Both the position numbers and the translations under genes were made by a program. The notes beneath the pieces are model-generated. The model saw nothing but the letters and a program-made list of their open reading frames with translations. It was not told the DNA's origin and searched no databases. Shown here one piece after another: positions 35,653-44,207 of a DNA stretch of 64,000 nt. Position 1 is the first letter of the stretch. Each line of letters opens with the position of its first letter. The DNA lies in contig OZ024872.1 of assembly GCA_964017185.1 (NCBI GenBank), forward strand, positions 40,740,188 to 40,804,187, in the 5' to 3' direction. The DNA is from Rugalucina vietnamica. Taxonomy: Eukaryota > Mollusca > Bivalvia > Lucinida > Lucinidae.

Positions 35653-35694
35653 TTCACTAAAGCTTCCTCCTGAAGAGAGAAAAAGAACACTTAC

Positions 35695-36312
35695 TGTTTC
35701 CCATATCCCCTTGACTTCCTGGGTCGAATCCTTCCATTCCCTGAGAACCATCGCCAGCCTGAGCAAATGGCATATTCTGAGCCCAATCCCCTTGCCCAAA
35801 TCCCATCTGTCCACTTAAAGATCCCTCCCCCATTTCGACCCCTGTTATCTCTAAGTCAAGTTCACTCTCTGTCATAGGTTCTAACTTAACATTTGTGTCC
35901 TGTTCACCACTTCCTTGTTCAGTTTTTTCACTAGTTAGTCCAGTCTCCGACCCAGATCCCTGAGTGTCTGAATTGTCCGAAACTTCCTGTTTTATCTGAG
36001 AACTGTTACCACTTTCCATTCCTTCAGTGAATGATTGCGTATGACTTGGGCTTTGGTTTCTGATACTGGCAGGGGATTGAGCAGGTCTAGGTAAGCGTCC
36101 AGCCCTAGACAATGCAGTAGGGTGAGGTAACATTGGCTGTGATGAGAAAGACTCCGACATCCGTGGACGTTTTTGTATGGTTGGAGCTCCAGGCATCATG
36201 GAAGGCAGTGATGATCTTCGCTGTTCAGGTTGTATTGGGTATTCTCCCACTATTCCTCTACCAAGTGATTCAGATGGTAGCTGGGGGTCTGGTGCTTTTC
36301 TCTTATGGTGGC
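35695..36312 (-). CDS. Constant exon 3: Ser/Gln/Gly-rich linker that splices to the finger cassettes
   Basis: The 618-nt exon lies between acceptor TATCTTTTAATAG and donor GTAAGT (35694-35689). It enters in phase 1, is open for 205 codons and leaves one base (A), so every partner exon must supply two bases. The protein begins with a basic patch (H-H-K-R-K, a likely nuclear localisation signal) and has a second patch Q-K-R-P-R. It then becomes low-complexity and rich in Ser, Pro, Gln and Gly. Two SUMO-type psi-K-x-E motifs are visible: I-K-Q-E near exon residue 106 and V-K-L-E near 141. The second is followed by an acidic stretch. Its nature is that of a flexible regulatory linker between an N-terminal module and DNA-binding fingers. 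If not spliced, it reads through to a stop at 35657 after a short S-F-S-L-F-R-R tail, so a finger-less isoform is possible. Confidence 0.85.
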
Positions 36313-36384
36313 CTATTAAAAGATACTATGAGTTGTAGGTAACCACTAAAAGATTTTTACATTACATTGTATGTATATTGGTTA

Positions 36385-36485
36385 TTGTGTCTTGCTCATT
36401 GCTCAAGGACACAACATAGATGAAACACAGCCAGGACCTCTTGATTCGGAGTCTGATGCTCTACCACCAGGCCACTACTCTCCAT
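36385..36485 (-). mobile_element. tRNA-derived SINE fragment in constant-gene intron
   Basis: CTCAAGGACACAACATAGAT, then CCTCTTGATTCGGAGTCTGA and GCTCTACCACCAGGCCACTA: the reverse complement of a tRNA-like head with A and B boxes. Lies just upstream of exon 3. Confidence 0.6.
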
Positions 36486-36837
36486 TTATACTGTATAAGT
36501 GTTTATAAATATCTGTCCATGTACAAATAAAGCAATAACATTTTTTCCTAAAAAAAAAACAACCTTTCTAGCATCACAATAGTCATCAAAAATGATCTTT
36601 TTTGGACACTTTTGCTTTGTGAATGAACAAAAAACGTGTTCGGAATATTGCACTCCCTAAAACTGTCAAAGAAGTTTTTGAATGCCAGTTATCACTTAAG
36701 GCCCAGACAAAAAGTTGACCAGACTGCACATTACTTAAACTTTTGGACATGCATAAACTATGATATTAAAATGGCTTTGGTACTGTCAGTTCTGACTTTT
36801 TTTACATATTTTAGAATATGACTATTGCTGTACATTT

Positions 36838-37075
36838 GAGCCGCCCCATGAGAAAACCAACAATCTGTATAGGCGAAAACTAAGACGCAGATCAGCTTCG
36901 CGTTCACCGCGAAGAGCTGATCAGCGACTTTGTTTTCGCTACTCGGATAGTACAATTCCTCTTCTACTTAAATCCAAAATTTCAAGCTTGTAACTCTTTT
37001 CTGTGCTTGTACAGGTCGGTTTGTGTCGGACCTGTTCGGAAACCACATTGTTGGTTTTCCCACGAGGTGGCTCAT
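36838..37075. mobile_element. Foldback MITE family S (copy 4)
   Basis: Starts GAGCCGCCCCATGAGAAAAC and ends GGTTTTCCCACGAGGTGGCTC. Central hairpin CTTCGCGTTCACCGCGAAG. TIRs are clear at both ends. Lies between exons 2 and 3. Confidence 0.7.
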
Positions 37076-37084
37076 TTGTGTTTC

Positions 37085-37345
37085 CACCATCAGGAAAACA
37101 TGTCCGTGAAATGTATACCCCTTTGAACCCCACTATTGTATAGCAAAACTGGGGTATGCAGGGGTAACCTATTTTTCTTTTTTATGCTCCAATACATAGA
37201 TTGTGGGTACTTGTTAGAACCGCCTCAGCGAGGTGGTTCTAATTCTTACCCACAATCTATGCTTTGAGCAAAATTATGAAAAATATCAATAACTTTCTAC
37301 TTAAAATTTCAATTTTTACAGCTGAAAAGAATCGCCGTATATTGC
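37085..37345. mobile_element. Palindromic MITE, family P (copy 6)
   Basis: Reads from AAAACATGTCCGTGAAATG through TAGATTGTGGGTACTTGTTA and the GAACCGCCTCAGCGAGGTGG centre to TTTTACAGCTGAAAAG. It lies in the intron between constant exons 2 and 3. Confidence 0.65.
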
Positions 37346-37391
37346 ATGGGCATGTTTTGGTAACCGTAATGACTAGTCTAACAGAACGTAC

Positions 37392-37548
37392 GTTTGAGAC
37401 AGAACCCCAGGAACTGTGACTTTATTTCCTCATGGTCTTGCAGGAACACCTTTCCCGACTCAGAGCCCATGTGACTCAATGATCCATCAGTGACGTTAGC
37501 CGTTAGCAAGACAGACTCATCACCAGTATGGTCAGCCAGTTGCTCCAC
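37392..37548 (-). CDS. Constant exon 2 of the zinc-finger gene
   Basis: The 157-nt exon has acceptor TTCTTTGATAG just above 37548 and a perfect GTACGT donor at 37391. Read from phase 0 it is open for 52 codons and leaves one base (C), so it ends in phase 1. It encodes an acidic, Ser/Gly/Asp-rich segment that starts V-E-Q-L-A-D-H and ends F-L-G-F-C-L-K. The leftover C plus the first two bases of exon 3 make an Arg codon, and the frame stays open there. It has no recognisable domain and probably continues the helix from exon 1 into a linker. Without splicing at this donor the frame closes within a few codons, which supports the donor. Confidence 0.72.
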
Positions 37549-37664
37549 CTATCAAAGAAATACATATTTAAAATTTAAAGACACTCAAAGCTGTAAAAAT
37601 GCACAAACGCATAAATCTCAAGTTCTTTTTATGGCATGGTTCATGGTTGAGTTTGGATATTCAA

Positions 37665-40336
37665 TAAGAGCTGTCGCAGGACAGCGTGCTCGACTGCTTC
37701 TGACCTTTGTCAAACATAAGGCCAAACCCGACCAGTAACCCAAAGCATTATGCTCATACATCTTTTTGCCTTGATGCAATAAGGCAAAATCACTGAACCA
37801 TGAAAGTTAACTATAACTACCTAAGATTTAAAGGTCTCACTCATATTGTGAAAGAAGTGTGTTCATATACCAACTGAGTGCCAAGACACAAGGCAAAATC
37901 ACTGAACTGTGAAATAAGAGCTGTCGCAGGACAGCGTGCTCGACTGCTTCTGACCTTTGTCAATCATAAGGCCAAACCGACCAGTTACCCTAAGCATTAT
38001 GCTCATACATCTTTTTGCCTTGATGCAATAAGGCAAAATCACTGAACCATGAAAGTTAACTATAACTACCTAAGATTTAAAGGTCTCACTCATATTGTGA
38101 AAGAAGTGTGTTCATATACCAACTGAGTGCCAAGACACAAGGCAAAATCACTGAACTGTGAAAAAAGGTCACACTGACCTATAAGTATTGCAGGGTCAAA
38201 GGTCTAGTGATACTTACTCATAATGTAAAAGAAAAATGATCATATACCCATTCAGTGTTGAGATATAAAGCAAAATCACTCAACCATGAAATTAGGTCAT
38301 AGTGACCTATAAGTATGTTTGGGTTAAAGGTGTGGTCATACTCATTCATAATCAGAAAGAAGTATGAAAAAATACCAACTGAGTGTCGAGATATAAGGCA
38401 AAATCACTGAACCATGAAATTAGGTCACAGTGACCCAGGAATACTTTACGGTCAAAGGTCTTGTCATACTCATACATATCGTGAAAGAAGTATGTTCATA
38501 TACCAATTGAGTGCCGAGATATAAAGGAAAATCATTGAACTGTGAAATAAGGTCATATTGACCTAGGACTACTTTAGGGTCAAAGGTCTTGTCATACGCA
38601 AACATAGTGTGAAAGAAGTTTGTTCATAAACCACTTGAGTGCCGAGATATAAGGCAAAGTCACTGAACCGTGAAATTAAGTCACAGTGACCTATAAGTAT
38701 ATTGGGGTCAAAGGTCTGGTCATACTCACTCATAATATGAAAAACGTATGAAAATATACTAATTGAGTGTCAAGATATATGGCAAAATCACTGAACCGTG
38801 AAATTAGGTCACAGTGACCTAGGACTACTTCAGGGTAAAAGGTCTTGTCATACGCAAACATACTTTGAAAGAAGTTTGTTCATAAACCATTTGAGTACCT
38901 AGATATAAGGCAAAAATCACTGAACCGTGAAATTAGGTCACAGTGACCTATAAGTATATTGGGGTCAAAGGTCTGGTCATACTCACTCATAATCTGAAAA
39001 AAGTATGAAAATATACTAATCGAGTGTCAAGATATAAGGCAAAATCACTCAACCGTGAAATTAGGTCACAGTGACCTAGGACTACTTCAGGGTCAAAGGT
39101 CTTGTCATACGCAAACATACTTTGAAAGAAGTTTGTTCATAAACCATTTGAGTACCGAGATATAAGGCAAAATCACTGAACCGTGAAATTAGGTCACAGT
39201 GACCTATAAGTATATTGGGGTCAAAGGTCTGGTCATACTCACTCATAATCTGAAAAAAGTATGAAAATATACTAATTGAGTGTCAAGATATAAGGCAAAA
39301 TCACTGAACCGTGAAATTAGGTCACAGTGACCTATAAGTATATCGGGGTCAAAGGCCTGGTCGTACTAACTCATAATCTGAAAGAAGTATGAAAATATAC
39401 TAATTGAGTGTCAAGATATAAGGCAAAATCACTGAACCATGGAAAGTAGGTCAACCGACCCTTACCATCATGACACACAAGTCAGTGTCACAAAGTCAAA
39501 GGATGAATGACCAACGATCCTCCTAAGTTGTTTCTATTAAGAAATAAAAAGAAAAAAAAATTCGGGGAGTTCTAGATTTTGACCTCTAGCCCCGCCCCCC
39601 TGACTCCGACCCAGAGGTTCGATGTCATGGAACCTAAAGTGTATGAAGTATGAATGCTTTATGATAAGTTGTTGTCAAGATATGCCTCCTTGTAAAAGTT
39701 ACACAGCAGTATATCTATTTTTTAGTGTTCTAGTTTTTAACCTCCAGCCCCACCCCCAGGCATGGACCCAGGGGCCCGATGCCATGGAATGAAACTCAAC
39801 CCTACAGGGTACCTATGGTCCGAGTATGAAAGCCCTCTGATAAAAAGTTTTCAAGATATAGACTTCTAGAATACTATATCACAGAAAAGCCATTATTATT
39901 AATGGTGTTCTAGATTTTAACCTCTAGCCCCACCCCCTGGCATGGACCCAGGGATCTGATGCCATGGTATGAAAGCCGACCCTACAGGGTGTCAATGGCC
40001 CAAGTATCAATGCTTTCTGATGAGTGGTTGTCAAGATATGGACTTCTAGAAAACTTTAACACAAGAATTGCCATTTTTGAAGGTGTTCTAGATTTTAACC
40101 TCCAGCCCCACCCCCTGGCCTGGACCCAGGGGCCCGATGCCATGGAATGAAAGCTAACCCTACAGGGTATCTATGGTCCAAGTATGAATGCTTTCTGATG
40201 AGTGGTTGTCAAGATATGGACTTCTAGAAAACTTTAACGCAAGTGTGATGCGCACGCGCACGCGCACGCACACGGGAACGTGGACGACCGGGGTGACTGC
40301 AATAGCTCTATGCACTTCGTGCAGTCGAGCTAAAAA
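37665..40336 (+). mobile_element. Hairpin-ended element E5, first copy
   Basis: 5' hairpin GCTGTC-GCAG-GACAGC and arm GCTCGACTGC (37688-37697); this 5' segment of about 250 bp is tandemly duplicated (again from 37918). Core of ~128-bp units (38165-39440) with AGGTCACAGTGACCT, then ~180-bp units with TCTAGCCCCACCCCC (39570-40230), a GCGCAC microsatellite, 3' hairpin, and arm GCAGTCGAGC (40321-40330) with TAAAAA. The arms are perfect complements. Confidence 0.85.
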
Positions 40337-42733
40337 GGTCACACTGACCTATAAGTATTGCAGGGTCAAAGGTCTAGTGATACTTACTCATAATGTGAAA
40401 GAAAAATGATCATATACCCATTCAGTGTTGAGATAAAAAGCAAAATCACTGAACCATGAAATTAGGTCATAGTGACCTATAAGTATGTTTGGGTTAAAGG
40501 TGTGGTCATACTCATTCATAATCAGAAAGAAGTATGAAAAAATACCAACTGAGTGTCGAGATATAAGGCAAAATCACTGAACCATGAAATTAGGTCACAG
40601 TGACCCAGGAATACTTTACGGTCAAAGGTCTTGTCATACTCATACATATCGTGAAAGAAGTATGTTCATATACCAATTGAGTGCCGAGATATTAGGCAAA
40701 ATCACTGAACCGTGAAATTAGGTCATATTGACCTAAGACTACTTTAGGGTCAAAGGTCTTGTCATACGCAAACATAGTGTGAAAGAAGTTTGTTCATAAA
40801 CCACTTGAGTGCCGAGATATAAGGCAAAGTCACTGAACCGTGAAATTAGGTCACAGTGACCTATAAGTATATTGGGGTCAAAGGTCTGGTCATACTCACT
40901 CATAATCTGAAAAAAGCATGAAAATATACTAATTGAGTGTCAAGATATAAACCAAAATCACTGAACCGTGAAATTAGGTCACAGTGACCTAGGACTACTT
41001 CAGGGTCAAGGGTCTTGTCTTACGCAAACATACTTTGAAAGAAGTTTGTTCATAAATCATTTGAGTACCGAGATATAAGGCAAAAATCACTGAACCGTGA
41101 AATTAGGTCACAGTGACCTGTAAGTATATTGGGGTCAAAGGTCTGGTCATACTCACTCATAATCTGAAAAAAGTATGAAAATATACTAATCAAGTGTCAA
41201 GATATAAAGCAAAATCACTGAACCGTGAAATTAGGTCAGTGACCTATAAGTATATTGGGGTCAAAGGCCTGGTAGTACTAACTCATAATCTGAAAGAACT
41301 AAGAAAATATACTAATTGAGTGTCAAGATATAAGGCAAAATCACTGAACCATGGAAAGTAGGTCAACCGACCCTTACCGTCATGACACACAAGTCAGTGT
41401 CACAAAGTCAAAAGATGAATGACCACCATCCTCCTAAGTTGTTTCTATTAGGCTGCGGTCACATAAGAGTAGACTATTCGGGTATACGGTGTACGTTTTT
41501 AAGGGCACGCGAATACTTGAAATCAAACATTATGATTTCTTTATACCGGGTCACATAGGAGGACACTTTTCAAAAAGTTTGTATAGGCGCGTATAGGTGC
41601 GTATAGTATAGTATAGTGGGAATCGAACATGTTCGATTTTCGTATAGCGTATAGTGGTTTTGCTGGTCTGAATTTTGTATTTACACGAGTTTTAGAGCGC
41701 TTTGCTAGAAAACTAAGTTAAAAACAATTTTTACACAGTAAAAGCATATATTTGAATCCTCATAAATATGTTAAAACACCGAATTTGCAACTTTTTCGTA
41801 CTCACGAAAAGAGCACACTGACAGAACGTGCAACTTCTATGTGAACCGCCGTGCCCGTATAGCGTATAGCGAATACCGAATAGCGTATAGCGAATACCAT
41901 ATACCGTATACCGTATATTTCTATGTGAACGCAGCCTTAAGAAATAAAAAGAAAAAAAAATTCGGGGAGTTCTAGATTTTGACCTCTAGCCCCGCCCCCC
42001 TGACTCCGACCCAGAGGTCCGATGTCATGGAACCTAAAGTGTATGAAGTATGAATGCTTTATGATAAGTTGTCAAGATATGCCTCCTTGTAAAAGTTACA
42101 CAGCAGTACATCTATTTTTTAGTGTTCTAGTTTTTAACCTCCAGCCCCACCCCCAGGCATGGACCCAGGGGCCCGATGCCATGGAACGAAACTCAACACT
42201 ACAGGGTACCTATGGTCCGAGTATGAAAGCCCTCTGATAAAAAGTTTTCAAGATATAGACTTCTAGAATACTATATCAAAGAAAAGCCATTATTATTAAT
42301 GGTGTTCTAGGTTTTAACCTCTAGCCCCACCCCCTGGCATGGACCCAGGGATCTGATGCCATGGAATGAAAGCCGACCCTACAGGGTGTCAATGGCCAAA
42401 GTATCAATGCTTTCTGATGAGTGGTTGTCAAGATATGGACTTCTAGAAAACTTTAACATAAGAATTGCCATTTTTGAAGGTGTTCTAGATTTTAACCTCC
42501 AGCCCCACCCCCTGGTCTGGACCCAGGGGCCCGATGCCATGGAATGAAAGCTAACCCTACAGGGTATCTATGGTCCAAGTATGAATGCTTTCTGATGAGT
42601 GGTTGTCAAGATATGGACGTCTAGAAAACTTTAACGCAAGTGTGACGCGCACGGGAACGCGCACGGGAACGGGAACGTGGACGACCGGGGTGACTGCAAT
42701 AGCTCTATGCACTTCCTGCAGTCGAGCTAAAAA
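40337..42733 (+). mobile_element. Element E5, second copy without a 5' end
   Basis: Begins directly after the first copy's TAAAAA with the core unit GGTCACACTGACCTATAAGT, which in the first copy lies at 38167. It ends at arm GCAGTCGAGC (42718-42727). So about 2.2 kb of core plus 3' end was duplicated in tandem, joined at a 3' terminus. It carries the PIF-like insertion at 41451-41936. Confidence 0.8.
41451..41936. mobile_element. PIF/Harbinger-like MITE with TTA target duplication
   Basis: 486 bp, ends GGCTGCGGTCACATA and TATGTGAACGCAGCC (imperfect TIRs), flanked by TTA (41448-41450 and 41937-41939). The matching places in the other two E5/E6 copies (about 39535 and 46918) read straight through TTCTATTAAGAAATAAAAAG, so empty sites exist in the same window. 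The interior has tandem GTATAGCG/ATACCGTATA blocks. No ORF. The class is inferred from the 3-bp TTA duplication. Confidence 0.85.
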
Positions 42734-43031
42734 CAAATCCTTGACCCTAAATGTTTTTTCTTTTTTTTTTCTTTTTTTAATATCTTCCTCAAATATTACT
42801 CACAGTATAGGACAGCTTAGTCACAGCTATGATGGTTTACACAGGTCAACAAACAATAATTAACAATGGCTTGATCTTTTCAGAAATACGAAGAAATTTG
42901 ATGGCCCTTTTATTTAATTAACTATAAAAAAAATACAAACATAAAACATGTGTTAACATAAAACATGTGTTACTGTTTAAGTTTTGCACATTAAATAGGC
43001 AGTGATCTTTCATTACCAAATCAATACATAC

Positions 43032-43124
43032 CAAAAGCTGTATCTGACTCCTGAGGACTGCCTTGAGGATTGCTTTGTACCCTGGAATGTCCTTGAGGAC
43101 CTCTAGATCAGGCCCATGCATCAT
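43032..43124 (-). CDS. Constant exon 1 (first visible coding part) of alternative-terminal-exon zinc-finger gene
   Basis: A minus-strand reading starts at a double ATG (43124) and runs 31 codons to a GTATGT donor at 43031-43030, ending in phase 0. The residues are amphipathic and helix-like, with a run of I/L/V/K and an R-S-Q-I-Q-L-L end. In-frame TAG lies a short way upstream (about 43155), so either this ATG is the real start and the sequence up to the acceptor-like site near 43260 is 5' UTR, or the coding exon begins at an acceptor just after that stop and more N-terminal exons lie upstream. It joins in frame to the exon at 37548, giving a continuous Q-L-L-V-E-Q-L-A helix across the junction, which is the best support for it. 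No BTB/POZ domain is visible here. The 5' boundary is uncertain. Confidence 0.55.
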
Positions 43125-43394
43125 CCTGATTCTACTTCCACACGCCTCTCTCTAACTTGGAATTTCTTGGAGCTTTCAAGATTGCCGAAAAGATATGGAA
43201 GGCTGTTATATGTGACTGTCTCTCAAGTTGTTATAGGTCACGAGGAATAAATCTGAAAAATAAAAGAGAAACTAGAGAGACATGTATACCCCGGCAGGAA
43301 TCCAAACCCCCAGCTGCCCCTACTCTCCCCATCCCCACATGCTCACATCGCACATCCTTACTACATGTATGTAGATTTAGTGTGTGCGACATTT

Positions 43395-43645
43395 TTTTTT
43401 AATTCAGTTTGACGTCCCTTTCAAGATTATTTCAGCTCATATGAGACGGGCCAATCAGTAGGTGGGACGGAAATGGGAGAACCCCGAGAAAAACCTAAAC
43501 CACCTGACACACCCGCAAGCAGAAATTGGCTTGTCCCACATGTGGCCAGTGGGGGGCTTGAAGCCACACTAGACACAGCGGTGAGATGATCCGGTGATTG
43601 AGAAACAGCACTCTTAACCGCTCGGTCATGGGGGCCGCCAACAAA
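43395..43645 (-). mobile_element. Second SINE family, Leu/Ser-tRNA-like head
   Basis: On the minus strand it starts GGCGGCCCCCATGACCGAGC with GGTTAAGAG (A box) and ends after a 200-bp body near TTTGACGTCCCTTTC. The head resembles a class II tRNA with a GACCGAGCGG start. The body differs from the other SINEs here. Confidence 0.55.
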
Positions 43646-43685
43646 AAATTAAATACACTCTGATAATCGTACAAAATTTCCCTTG

Positions 43686-43991
43686 TTATGCCATCAGCTT
43701 TGCATTATCGCTGTGATAGTCATGCCAATAGCCGGGATAAGGGGTCATTTCGGCCATGAGTCGCTCCATCTTGAGTCGTTTCCGCCTGGGTGTAAAGGCT
43801 TTCTGACAATGGTTGATATTCATGCGTACAAACATCGATATTGGGAATGACAACCACAAGTCTTTGCACGGCCCAAGGCAAGAGTGATCTGACAAGTTTA
43901 AGCTTTTGACAAAAACGTAAAATACAATAAAAACGGCGACCGAAAGACCCCTTACGTGAGATCCTTGGTCAGGGCAATGCCAAACAAACAT
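43686..43991 (-). CDS. Unrecognised 101-codon ORF upstream of the zinc-finger gene
   Basis: I do not recognise this protein. The first 35 residues include a hydrophobic stretch. The last half is basic, then aromatic (P-R-R-K-R, then M-T-P-Y-P-G-Y-W-H-D-Y-H), with a composition more protein-like than most chance ORFs here. A GTAAGG donor-like site occurs 12 codons in, and an acceptor-like TTGTCAG near 43893. No combination I tried joins it in frame to the exon at 43124. It could be an exon of a neighbouring gene, an upstream exon of the same gene, or chance. Confidence 0.25.
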   Translation of the reverse strand: MFVWHCPDQGSHVRGLSVAVFIVFYVFVKSLNLSDHSCLGPCKDLWLSFPISMFVRMNINHCQKAFTPRRKRLKMERLMAEMTPYPGYWHDYHSDNAKLMA

Positions 43992-44207
43992 TTTCTTAGG
44001 ACTGAGCCAGTGTTGCCTTCCAGATGAACTGAGACTGTCTTAATGACTCGAAATAGGAGTTAAGAGAGACCAAATGAGAGAAATGAAATCAAACAAAGAC
44101 CACAGTTTGAACCCATTCAGCTTGTACCTATGCCATGCACCTTTTTTAAACAAGAGTACATTGCTGAAAGAGTCTTAAATTTGATAATCTTTTCAACGCC
44201 TTTCAGA

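Noticed and set aside
35657-36250. 197-codon stand-alone gene starting at a GTG
   Set aside because: The frame is open upstream to a good acceptor at 36312 and the exon ends at a GTAAGT donor, so it is an internal exon.
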